Shown piece after piece: positions 10,820 to 20,892 of a stretch of DNA of 64,000 nucleotides. This stretch comes from Branchinecta lynchi (Eukaryota; Arthropoda; Branchiopoda; Anostraca; Branchinectidae), in NCBI GenBank assembly GCA_023053575.1, contig JAKZAP010000009.1, forward strand, positions 11,141,869-11,205,868, in the 5' to 3' direction. The position numbers and the translations under genes were made by a program. The notes below the pieces were generated by a model, which was given only the letters and a program-made list of their open reading frames with translations, was not told where the DNA came from and made no database searches. The first letter of the stretch is position 1; the number at the start of each line of letters is the position of its first letter.

Positions 10820-11330
10820 AAGAAAAGATTTATTCCACTAAAAGTACAGAGGCCATGGAAAAAAAAAATAAACAAACAAAAATAAAAACCAAATAAATGA
10901 CAACTATTTTACATATTCCTTTACAGGAACGTTTCTGTGGTTCATCGAAACCGAAAGGAATTTTCTCAACTTTTGAATATCACCAAATAATTTACTTCCC
11001 TTCCCATTACTTTTACCTACCCCCAATAACTAACACCCGTTTCTGTGGTTCATCGAAACCGAAAGGAATTTTCTCAACTTTTGAATATCACCAAATAATT
11101 TACTTCCCTTCCCATTACTTTTACCTACCCCCAATAACTAACACCAAAAATTTCCCAACGAAGATCTGAAAGCTCAGGGCATACGCACATTAAGTGAAAA
11201 ATATTTTCATCCAATTGTCCGCACATTGGGCAAAAGTAACGACCAGACAACACTCTTACCTTACCCAAATATCTTCTACGCATTCCTAAAGGTAGACAAT
11301 CATCCCGTAAACTCATTAACAACCTCAAAT
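10820..11330 (-). mobile_element. LINE ORF2 C-terminal fragment with zinc motif
   Basis: Minus-strand translation of 11125-11328 contains YFCPMCGQLDENIFHLMCVC followed by PELSDLRW, the CCHC-like motif at the end of many LINE ORF2 proteins. Reading on gives KLFGDIQKLRKFLSVSMN, a typical terminal helix. The 3' part is A/T-rich with AATAAA near 10830. The terminal coding part has been duplicated (next entry). Located in the GTPase-gene intron. Confidence 0.65.
10930..11145. repeat. exact 108-bp tandem duplication
   Basis: Positions 10930-11037 and 11038-11145 appear identical, both starting CGTTTCTGTGGTTCATCG. The unit covers the C-terminal coding end of the LINE fragment. 108 is divisible by three, so the LINE frame is kept through the first junction. 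Confidence 0.9.
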
Positions 11331-11643
11331 GATCTTATGGAATCCCCACCTTGAAATAAATCCAATCCGATCCAACCTTCTATCGAAGTGAGAACCATTT
11401 CTTACAATTTCGGACTGCAAGTTTGGTTAGCAACTTTTAATTTGAAATAATTGGATCTGTACTTTAATTAAGATTAAAAACAATTTTTTTTGACGGGAAT
11501 GGGAAGATAGGGCACCGTTCTCCCCATACCTTCCAACTAAACCACGGTACTTTTAGTTGAATATTTTGAGTCCTTGACCTGTCGCGATAACCAGTTTCGC
11601 AATTTCGGCCGTCACGACCTCCTTCGATAATCCCGTTTCTTAC

Positions 11644-11794
11644 CTGTGAAAGTCTGAAGGTCCTGCCTGGATAGTAGCAAATCGATTTTGTCCAAAACCG
11701 CCCTCAATTCCACTACCTTCGGTTTCATTCCATCCAACAGCCTTTGTTCATAAAGACGGTCGACACCTCGGGGTCTGGCCTTACGGCATTCCGC
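11644..11794 (-). CDS. GTPase gene, penultimate exon
   Basis: A 151-nt exon bounded by an acceptor (TTTTTTGTTGTAG before 11794) and a strong donor (GTAAGA after 11644). It encodes AECRKARPRGVDRLYEQRLL followed by DGMKPKVVELRAVLDKIDLL and ending SRQDLQTFT. Entry phase is 0 and exit phase is 1, exactly matching the phase-1 acceptor at 6985. The join gives a continuous coiled-coil segment like the helical SNTX region. Upstream exons, which should carry the conserved N-terminus of the family, were not found. They may be hidden in or displaced by the family A repeats at 12.3-18.5 kb. Confidence 0.72.
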
Positions 11795-11835
11795 CTACAA
11801 CAAAAAATCTCCTTCAACTTTTGACATGCCTTTAA

Positions 11836-12246
11836 GCGTATTCTTGCCGTTCCCCGAGGACTCCTCGGGGAATCAAAGGGAACGGCGAGAATAGAGGGAG
11901 TCACTCCACGCGGACTCCGCGGACAGAAACAGCGAGAACACGGGGAATGCTTCCAGCCTGGATTTTGTTCGAAATATAGATATGCAGTTGACGAAATCAG
12001 TCTGGAGCCACTTTATTTTTGGTTTTGTTTATTATGATTATTTTTAATTAATTTTACATTGCACCAACACCAGCAAAAATTGATTCCCCTCTGAATCTGA
12101 AAGGGAGTCCTTTTTTATGATGGTGATGATAATCAGAGCATTCCCCGTCCGTGGGGACTCGCGAGAATACGGGGAGTGAGTCCCCGGGACAAACAAAAAC
12201 GCGGGGACTCCTCAAGTGGAGTCCTCGGGGAACGGCGAGAGTACGC
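11836..12246. mobile_element. MITE with 29-bp terminal inverted repeats
   Basis: Left end GCGTATTCTTGCCGTTCCCC plus GAGGACTCC (11836-11864) and right end 12218-12246 are inverted copies matching at 27 of 29 positions. The interior is rich in GGGGACTCC-type motifs in both orientations. No ORF of note. Target duplication not clear. Confidence 0.75.
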
Positions 12247-12330
12247 CAGTCAAAGCGTTATTTGTGTCGCATGAGCTCGGCCGCTCTCTATGCGGATTAC
12301 TATGTCACGCGGAGTCTACGCAGTCAAACA

Positions 12331-12840
12331 AGAGCTACTAGCTCATATGGCACTTGTTACGAGTACGTGGTACATGAAAGTAGATGAAAACGTCTCGAAG
12401 TACACCCGCCATCCAAAGATGCGGTTCGGAAAGAGAAATAGGATATTTAGTTTCACTCACTTCTGAGCAGTTCCGGCTTAATCTCGTATTATCTGCAGCA
12501 TATGCGCACGACTGTTCAAACTTCCAAGTTTCAGCCCAATAAATCCACTCGTTCGATCCCTAGACGTGTTACACCATTTCCGGTACTCCCTCCATCTTCC
12601 CCTACCGTGGTCGAATCTGACTCGGACTCAAAAAAGGATCATCTAAAGCATCTGCTTTTATACCATCTATCAAGTTTCACTCAAATCTGATCATTTTTGG
12701 AAAATTCCGGTCCCCCCCCCCCACACACACCGTTGGACCTCTGAATCCCCTCTTCCCCTCGATCATGTTTTACTGAAATCGGAGCATAGCTTATCTACAA
12801 ATTTTCAGTACCCCCCCCCCCCCAGGGTTCCCGGGTTGCT
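12331..12840 (+). mobile_element. family A element, 5' fragment
   Basis: Carries the family A left end (CAAGAGCTACTAGCTCATAT, then GGCACTTGTTACGAGTA) and the first core unit with CGTTCGATCCCTAGACGTG and poly(C) tracts. It breaks off in a C14 run near 12830, followed by a different repeat (12826-12970) that recurs at about 15950-16125. Confidence 0.7.
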
Positions 12841-12977
12841 AAAATACCAGCCGGTTAATACCAGATAAAAGGTGATTTCTGCCGGTATGGTTAAAATCAA
12901 GTAGCATGGATAAAATCAAGTAAATGGCTAAAATCAAAACTGCTACTATGTGATTCTGATAGCACTCCGCTATATAA

Positions 12978-15948
12978 CAAGAGCTACGAGCTCATATGGC
13001 ACTTGTACGAGTAGGCTGTACAAGAAAGTAGATGAAAACGTCACAAAATACACCCGCCATCCAAAAAGGCGGTTCGGAAATAGAAATAGGATGTTTAGTT
13101 TCACTCATTTCTGAGCAGTTCCGGCATCGTCTCGATTGCAAATGCACATGACTGTTCAAACTTTCATCCCAATAAATCCATTTGTTTGATCCCTAGACGT
13201 GCTACACGATTTCCGGTACTCACTCTATTTCCACCTACCGTGGCCGAATCTGGTTCGGAATAAAAATAAATCGACCACCTAAAGCATCTTCGTTTATACC
13301 ATCTACCAAGTTTCACTCGAATCTGAGCATTTTTGGAAAGTTCCGGTACCCCCCCCCCCCCCTTCCCACCAACGTTGTCGGAGCCGGTTCGGGCCCAATC
13401 TCTTAATTCCCTCATCAAGTTTGACTGAAATTGGAGCATAGCCTATCTGCAAGTTTCCAGTACCCCCCCCCCCCCCCCTACCTTGGCCGAATCCGGCCCA
13501 GACGCCAAATAACAAATCTAGGCCGCATAAACTCGGCACTGTCGAATTGCATCTCATTCGGTCCATCCGTTTGGTTTTTGTGCATGTCAAAAGTCACCCC
13601 ACCCCCAATTCCCCTAATCGTGGTCGCATATGGTTCGAACGCATGTTTTACATGTCGAGGCCATCGATTCGTATCACCCATGAAGTTTCACTCGAATCAG
13701 ACCACTCGTTCGCAATTTATAGAAGTCCATATTTCTCTTCTCTTGCTCCCCCAAAAATGCTCGGATCTAGGAACGGAAGTTTCCGGGGGTATGTTGTGTC
13801 AGGTTTTTAAGTCAAGATAATTCGGGTCGCTAATATGCCTGCAAAGTTTCGTTGTCGTTTTACATCTGGAACTATTCTAACTCACGACTACCGGAATTCC
13901 AGGAAACCCCCTCCAACTCCCCCCACAGAGCCCCGAAACCATCTGGCTCCGTCAATTTCATCTAGGCCTAATGCTTGTTCCATCCATTAAGTTTCGTCCC
14001 AATCCCTCTACTTTTAGAGTTTCTTGAGTTTTCCACCCCCCCCCCCCCATCCCCACAGGTATCGGACCCGACTCGGACGTGACACTGAACGTCCGAGGCG
14101 ATAGCTCATCAGACAAGTTTCATTCAAATCCGATCACCCGTTCAAAAGTTATGCACGCCACTAGATTCCGGACTCCCCATCCACCCACTCCCCCCCACGA
14201 TGGTCGGGTCGGGGAAACGGCTGTTCTCAAGTCAATCTGTTCGGATCCCTGACATACCTGCCAAGTTTCATCGCCCTAGGACATCAGGAAGTATGCCGAA
14301 CTCGCGGGATCGCTAGAAATCCGGACCCCCACCCCAACTCCCCCACAGTGCCCTGATCCGGTCCGGTTATGTCAATGACGTGTCGAGGACCTGTGCTTGT
14401 TTTTCCCACCAAGTTTCATCCCGATCCCTCCACTTTAAGCGTTTCTCAAAATTTCCGGTTCCCTCCTCCAACTCCCCCCATTGTCTTCGGATCCGGTCCG
14501 GTTATGTCAATGACGTGTCTAGGACCTGTGCTTGTTTTTCCCACCAAGTTTCATCCCGATCCCTCCACTTTAAGCGTTTCTCAAAATTTCCGGTTACCTC
14601 CTCCAACTCCCCCCAGTGTCATCGGATCCGGCCCGGATTTAAAGTGAGGTGTCTGAGACACAAGGTCATCCTAAATATCAATTTTCATCAAGATCCGATC
14701 ACCCGTTCAAAAGTTATGCACGCCACTAGATTCCGGACTCCCCATCCACCCACTCCCCCCACGATGGTCGGGTCGGGGAAACGGCTGTTCTCAAGTCAAT
14801 CTGTTCGGATCCTTGACATACCTGCCAAGTTTCATCGCCCTAGGACACCAGGAAGTATGCCGAACTCGCGGGATCGCTAGAAATCCGGACCCCCACCCCA
14901 ACTCCCCCACAGTGCCCTGATCCGGTCCGGTTATTTCAATGACATGTCTAGGACCTGTGCTTGTTTTTCCCACCAAGTTTCATCCCGATCCCTCCACTTT
15001 AAGCGTTTCTCAAAATTTCCGGTTCCCCACCCCAACTCCCCCACAGTGCCCTGATTCGGTCCGGTTATGTCAATGACCTTTCTAGGACCTGTGCTTGTTT
15101 TTTCCCACCAAGTTTCATCCCGATCCCTCCACTTTAAGCGTTTCTCAAAATTTCCGGTTCCCTCCTCCAACTCCCCCCAGTGTCATCGGATCCGGCCCGG
15201 ATTTAAAGTGAGGTGTCTGAGACACGAGGTCATCCTAAATATCAATTTTCATCAAGATCCGATCACCCGTTCGCAAGCTAAAAATACCTCAAATTTTGGC
15301 TTCACCCTCCCTCCACTCCCCCCCCCCCCCAGATGGTCGAATCGGGGAATTGATGATTTCCTATTTAAGCTGGTCGGGTCCCAGACATGCCTGTCAATTT
15401 CCATCGTCCCAGCACATCAGGAAGCACGGAACTCGCGGGATCACTACAAATTCGGACTTCTCCCCCCCCCCCCAACTCCCCCAAAGTGAGCGGATCCGTT
15501 CCGGTTATATCAGTCACGTATCTAGGACTTTTGCTTGTACTTTCCACCAAGTTTCATTCGGATCCCTCCACTCTAAGTGTTTTCCAAGATTTCCGGTTTC
15601 CCCCTCTAACTCCCCCCAGTGTCACCGGATCCGGTCTGGATTTAAAATGGAGGGTCTGAGACACGAAGTCCTTCCATGTAAGATCCGATCACCCGTTCGT
15701 AAGCTAAAAATATCTCATTTTTCCTATTTTTTCCGGATCCCCCCTCCCTCCACTCCCCTCCAGATGGTCGGATCGAGGAAGCGACAATTTCTAATTTAAT
15801 CTGGTCCAGTTCCTGATATGCTTGCCAAGTTTCATCGTCCTAGCTTATCTGGAAGTGCCCGAACTAGCAAAACCGGGACCGACAGACCGACTGACGGACA
15901 GAAATTACAATCGCTATATGGCACTTGAGTAAGCTCAAGTGCCATAAA
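12978..15948 (+). mobile_element. family A element, near-complete (HINE/pearl-like)
   Basis: Left end CAAGAGCTACGAGCTCATAT with GGCACTTG. The core is a chain of units carrying CCAAGTTTCATCCCGATCCC, TTTCCGGTT, CCCCCTCCAACTCCCC, GGATCCGGTCCGG and GATCCGATCACCCGTTC. The tail is GACAGACCGACTGACGGACAG, CGCTATATGGCACTTGAG and the hairpin arm CTCAAGTGCCATA. Poly(C) runs of 9-20 recur at the same unit position. ORFs in it are low-complexity Pro/Ser translations, not genes. The CCATATGAGC/TATGGCACTTG sequence near both ends forms the subterminal inverted repeat. Confidence 0.75.
14100..15240. repeat. higher-order tandem repeat of about 565 bp in family A
   Basis: The motif CCAAGTTTCATCCCGATCCC starts at 14409, 14543, 14973 and 15108, spaced 134, 430 and 135 bp. 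The block TTCAAAAGTTATGCACGCCA recurs at 14141 and 14706, 565 bp apart. So a pair of short units plus a longer unit has been duplicated together, a higher-order repeat with near-identical copies. Confidence 0.8.
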
Positions 15949-15949
15949 A

Positions 15950-16125
15950 ACCCTGGTTGAAAAATAGTCGGAAAACAATGATCAACCAACAGTAAAGATT
16001 GATACGTAGAAAAGATCAGTGCGGTTTGATTTTGGCCAGTTTTAGCCGGCAAAAATCGGTTTTTATTAATATAAGCCGATTAAAACCGCCGGTATGGTAA
16101 ACATCAATTTTAGCCGACAAAAACG
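15950..16125. repeat. dispersed repeat between two family A pieces
   Basis: Segment with GCCGGTATGGTAAACATC and TTTTAGCCGGCAAAAATCGG; a related segment (TGCCGGTATGGTTAAAATC) occurs at about 12830-12970. Both sit against C-rich family A sequence. Family not identified. Confidence 0.4.
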
Positions 16126-17599
16126 GAACCCTCCCCCCCCCCCCCTCCTACCTTTACTGAATCCGGCCCGAACACTAAATAACAAATCTAGGCCGCACAA
16201 GCTTGGCACTGTCGAACTTGCATCTCATTCGGTCCGACCGTTAGGTTTTTGTGCATGTCAAAATATTCCGACACCAACTCCCCCAACCATGGTCGCATAC
16301 AGTTCGAACGCATGTCTTACATGTCGAGTGCATAGATTCTTATCACCCATTAAGTTTCACTTGAATCGGATCACTATTTCGCAATTTACAGCAGTTTTCA
16401 TATTCCCCTTCCCTCGCTCCCCCCAAGATGCTGCCTGCAAAGTTTCGTTCTCTTAGTACATCTGGAACTATTCTAACTCGCGACTGCCAGAATTCTAGGA
16501 AACCCCCTCCACCCACCCCCAACCCCAGAGCCCCGAAACCATCTGGCTCCGTCAGTTTCGTATATAGGCCTAATGCATGTTCTCCCAATTAAGTTCCGTC
16601 CCAATCCCTTTGCTTTAAGCGTTTTTTTAGTTTTCCACCTCCCCGCCCCCATCCCCCACAGGTATCGGACCCGATCCAGACTTGACACCTGACATCTGAG
16701 GCTATAGCTCTTTCGAACTGACAAGTTTCATTCAAATCCGATCACCGGTTAAAAAGTTATGCATGCCACTAGATTCCGGACTCCCCATCCATCCACTCGC
16801 CGGACTCGCGGGATCACTAGAAGTCCGCCCCCCTTAACTCCCTCACAGTGTCCGGTTCCGGTCCAGTTATGTCAATGACGTATCTAGGACTTGTGCTTTT
16901 TCTTCCCACCAAGTTTCATCCCAATCCCTCCACTCTAAGCGTTTGTCAAGATTTCCGGTTCTCTCCACCAGCCCCCCCCCACCCCCCCCCAGTGTCATCG
17001 GATCCGGTCCGGATTTAAAGTGGGACGTCTGAGACACGAGGTCATCCTAAATATCAACTTTCATCCGATCACCCGCGTAAAAATACCTCAATTTTGGCTT
17101 CCCCGTCTCTCCACCCCCCCCCCCCCCCCCCCAGATGGTCGGATTGGGGAAGTGACTATTTCCTATTTAATCTGGTCGGGTCCTTGACATGCTTGCCGAT
17201 TTTCATTGTCCTAGCACATCAGGAAGCATCTAACTCGCGGGATCACTAGAAATTTAGACCCCCTCCCCCCAACTCCCACAAAGTAAGCGGATCCGTTCCG
17301 GTTATGTCAGTCAGGTATCTAGGACTTGTGCTTGTTCTTTCTACCAAGTTTCATCCGGATCTCTCCACTCTAAGCGTTTTTCAAGATTTCCGGTTTCCCC
17401 CTCCAACTCCCCCCCAATGTCACCGGATCCGGTCTGGATTTAAAATGGAACGTCTGAGACAGGAGGTCCTTCCATATATCAAGTTTCGTTAAGATCCGAT
17501 CACCCGTTCGTAAGCTAAAAATATATAATTTTTCCGGATTCCCCCTCCCTCCACTCCCCTCAAGATGGTCGGATCGGGGAAGCGATTATTTCTAATTTA

Positions 17600-17672
17600 A
17601 TCTGAGCGCGGTCGCTGCACGACTCAGAGGTTCGTGGTTCAATCCCGCATTTGGGCAGCGCTCTTTTTGCTA
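17600..17672 (+). other. tRNA-like module in family A (copy 1)
   Basis: GGTTCAATCCC at 17636-17646 is a perfect pol III B box. It is followed by GCATTTGGGCAGCGC and a T5 run, like a tRNA 3' end plus pol III terminator. The 5' half (TGAGCGCGGTCGCTGCACGA) is truncated and does not make a cloverleaf by eye. The following block GCTTTATAGTTTCCGGACTC is shared with the copy at 55.2 kb. Confidence 0.55.
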
Positions 17673-18360
17673 CGTTTCGCTCCGCTTTTGCTTTATAGTT
17701 TCCGGACTCCCGGATCCGGGGAAAGTCGGATTGGGGAAATGATTAATTGTAAGTTGATCTGGTCCGTCCGCCCACCCGGAAGTACATTAACTACGGATCG
17801 CCGAACTTCCGGAAATGTCAGTGATGTATATAGAGCTTGTGCTTATTCTTACCACCAAGTTTCATCCCGATCGGTCCACTCTGAGAGTTTCACATGCTTT
17901 CCGGTTACCCCTTCGACCTCGCCCCCCCCCCCCCAGATTCATCGGATCCGGTCCGGACTTGAAATGAGACATCTGAGACACGAGATCTTTCCAGATATCA
18001 CGTTTCATTAAGATCCGATCACCCGTTCGAAAGTTATGAATGTCCATATTTTCCGGATTCCGCCCCCTCCCCCTCCCCCCACGATGGTCTGATCGGGCAA
18101 GTGACTATTTCCAACTTAGTCTGGTCGGGTCCCTGATATGCCAGCGAAGTTTCGCGTCCTAGCTTGAGTGGAAGTGCCCGAACTATTATTTATGTTTTGT
18201 CCAGGTCGGGTCCCCGATTGAATCTTTTAACAATATATACTCCCGCATTCGCTCCCTAATACATCCAATATTCCTGACAAGTTCCATTGTCCTAGCTTAT
18301 GTAATTTGTTTAGTTTACCCACTTTCTTTATTGTCCCGCATTCGATATCTCATACATGGA

Positions 18361-18440
18361 GTCTTGGCTCCGTGCTAGAGCGGTCGCTGCACGAGTCAGA
18401 GGTTCGTGGTTCGGGCCCGCATTTGGGCAGCGCTCTATTT
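18361..18440 (+). other. tRNA-like module in family A (copy 2)
   Basis: GGCTCCGTGCTAGAGCGGTC, CAGAGGTTCGTGG and a B-box-like GGTTCGGGCCC (18408-18418), then GGGCAGCGCTC. The T-run seen in the other two copies is interrupted here (CTATTTG). Context is family A sequence. Confidence 0.5.
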
Positions 18441-18549
18441 GCTACGTTTGGCCTCCACTTGCTTGAAAAATAAAACTATTAATGGGAAACAAATTAAGTA
18501 AAATTACATTACTGCAGGGTATCATAGGAAGGTGTTGCCCAGTGGCACT

Positions 18550-20027
18550 TTAAAGTCGCGCAAATGCAGAAATGCTTACCTCCTCCAAGTCTTCTCTCGC
18601 ACGGCGCCTGAAGGGTGACACGGGTCGAGACCCTCTTCCCATACCCTGGCCAAACCCGACGGCAGGTGCATACGGTATGGGTCGGTCATTTCCGCCACGG
18701 CCTGTTCCCATTTTTAGGCCTCTGCCTCTTCCAGACTGAGGCCAGGGGTCTTCACCTCTAAAGTCTGCGTAGTGCACGGAAGTTTCAGCAAAGTCCGTGT
18801 ACGGCCCAGGATGTTGCGAGTGAAATCGTTGATCATAGTTGGGGTAAAAACTGCGCCCGTACATCCACTGATTTGGTTGAACGACGTAAGAAAAGTCGTT
18901 GTTCATACCACCATGATAACGTTGATCGTAAGAACGTTGTTCGACCGCATCTCGATAGGTACGACGATCAGAAGGATGTGTAGGGTGTGGGTGCATCGAA
19001 TCTCCTCTACCATGACACAGACGATCCATGCGTTCGTCTGGGAGCTGGGGGTACCCGACGAATTCGTCACGGGCAAGTGAAACAGGATCAAAGTCAGCCG
19101 GATCTGACTGGGAGACTCTCGGAGCTCCTTGAAAGGACCTTCTCATGCCATCTGAGTCAGCCTGGTTCCTATGCTGGGAATTTATCGACTGCTCTCGAGC
19201 CGAACACTCTGCATAACTGGACCCAGCTGTAGAGTGGGATACATGTCGACAGGCGTCTTCTACGCCCAGATGTGAGTCGTCTTCCTCGGGGTAGTACCCA
19301 GTATTTAATACTGGTGGATCACACAAATCTTCGGCATGAGACCGGAGCCAAGCGTCCTCTGGAGTCTGCTGGGAGCCTTTCGGTTTTTGACCGGACCTTC
19401 TGTGCTGATGAGCCTGGAAACCGTAACCCCTGCCTCTCGCTGCGTGACTCAGCGAAACTGATTCAGGTAGCTGCCGAGAATCCCTCGACTTCATTGGCAT
19501 CGAAGGCTTTGCAGAACCAAGCGTGGTTCCATACCGACGGGCGTCTCCCATGGTGTGAATGAATTCGTTCTGTCCGTGCTGTGCGTAATTTTTTGGCAGA
19601 AGTGGGTAATCAGCGACTTCGGCATTGACGTACGACCGGAAGGAAGAATCGTCTGAAGTTGGACGAGACTCCGTCGGCTCTTTTTCAAAAGACCTCCTTG
19701 CAGGACACTTATCAGCCTGGTAAATGTTACCACCGCTGCTCGCCAAGCCGTTCCCCACACAGTGCTTCGGCATCTCCCGGGAATCCGCGGGTCCTTCCTT
19801 GAAAGACATCATAGGACGCTGTTCAACTTCGACATGATGGTCCTTGCTGCTCGGTGCACCATTTCTAACGAGTTCAGGGACAACATCGTACACTGCCCTT
19901 GTTGAAGGTGAAACGTCCGATGCGTCATCCCTAGCCGAGTGGCTTTCACGTGATCCCATTGCCTCTTGCAGGTCGACTTCCGCGTCACAGCCATCGACTA
20001 GTGGTAAGATACTTTCGAGATCACTAT
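18550..20027 (-). CDS. Arg/Gly-rich disordered protein, terminal exon
   Basis: Product not recognised. The exon opens at a good acceptor (TTTTGTCTTTCAG before 20027) and runs about 492 codons to a stop. It is acidic and Ser-rich at the start (SDLESILPLVDGCDAEVDLQ), then low-complexity with many His, Gln, Arg, Asp and Tyr residues. It ends in an Arg/Gly-rich region (SGRGRGLKMGTGRGG, GFGQGMGRGSRP, PFRRRAREDLEEV). RG boxes suggest RNA binding or a nuclear role (inference). With exon 1 at 22633-22690 the phases match and give about 511 residues. No membrane segment or signal peptide is seen. Family A repeats begin about 100 bp past the stop. Confidence 0.65.
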
Positions 20028-20812
20028 CTGAAAGACAAAAGAGTTGCAACAGAGAGAGAATGTCAGTATTTTACATGGCTATCAGTGTGGGGCCGGATTA
20101 TAGGTTAGCCATCTGCAAAAGAAACCTAGAAACTTGCGGCCGCAGGAACTTAAAAAGCTCTGTATTTGTGCTCTTCAACACAAGATTACAGGGCATAAGC
20201 ATTAGAGACAATATCATTCCCTGTGGTCGATAATGCTGTGGCTTGCACCTGCAGACCTGCCGGATTTAGAAGGCTTTGTTCTTCAGAAGTTCTTCCTTCA
20301 TCCAGTTAGGACTGTAAGTCTCGTTGAAACCCAAGTTACTATTACTGTAGCGCAAGGCCTGTGTGCCGGCGAAGACGGTAAATGGAAATGGCGAAAACTA
20401 AACGTTTAAAGCACACCTTGCAGTATTTACTGTTTTCGTTCCACTATTCTAAAATGGTGAATACTTTAAAACCAAGCTCTGCTTTTAACAAATTATCAAC
20501 GGAGTTTGCTGTTTTAAGCCTTTCTTCTGGGCCATTGACTTCAAGCACAAACAGGAAAAAATTCACATAACCGGTAAGCTTCTCCTAAACAGGTTGAACA
20601 TGTTACGCAGCGACAATAGTGAAACAAGGCAAATTTGAAAATCACCGGGTTATCGTTAGAAGGGTTAGAATATAATTTAGGGTCTTTGGGCTTAACAATG
20701 GATGGAGAGATTACGGAAGCAGGATCAATTGAGAATATAGGTCACCTATAGAGTAAAAAAAACTGTCAAAAAAACTGTCACCTATAGAGTAAGCAGCCAA
20801 ATGCAGGTTTAC
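20028..20812. other. intron of the Arg/Gly-rich gene
   Basis: Intronic. 20640-20760 contains a reversed piece of family C (CGTTAGAAGGGTTAGAAT, GGATGGAGAGATTACGGAAG; compare 24.5 and 25.4 kb). No further exon could be supported. Confidence 0.45.
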
Positions 20813-20892
20813 CTCAAAGCTGCCAGTGGGCTGCTCCACCTCCTCTCGTAATTGTTGGATCTCCCGTACAGCAGCTAGAGTCACGAAGTTGC
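20813..20892 (-). CDS. possible cassette (poison) exon of the Arg/Gly-rich gene
   Basis: An 80-nt segment with acceptor GATAATTCAG and donor GTAAAC. In the phase set by exon 1 it reads GNFVTLAAVREIQQLREEVE then QPTGSFE, which looks coding and coiled-coil-like. Because 80 is not a multiple of three, joining it to the exon at 20027 shifts the frame and reaches a stop about nine codons later, giving a protein of about 55 residues. It could be a regulated poison exon, part of a different isoform with a missing exon, or a false prediction. Confidence 0.4.

Larger units (their letters stand above)
16126..18460 (+). mobile_element. family A element(s), lacking the left end
   Basis: Core units continue as in the preceding copy, including the longest C run in the window (about 20 C near 17115). 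The tail is decayed. Two tRNA-like modules lie inside (about 17.6 and 18.4 kb). A low-copy segment TTTTAACAATATATACTCCC at about 18225-18370 is shared with the reversed copy at 55.3-55.45 kb, so it belongs to the element. Confidence 0.7.

Noticed and set aside
13431..18047. Many Pro-rich ORFs such as those with PPPTPP and SNSPQCHRIR motifs
   Set aside because: Low-complexity translations of family A core units and poly(C) tracts, occurring in all frames and both orientations of the repeat.
18772..20233. Plus-strand ORFs opposite the Arg/Gly-rich exon
   Set aside because: Antisense shadows of a real minus-strand exon with splice support.
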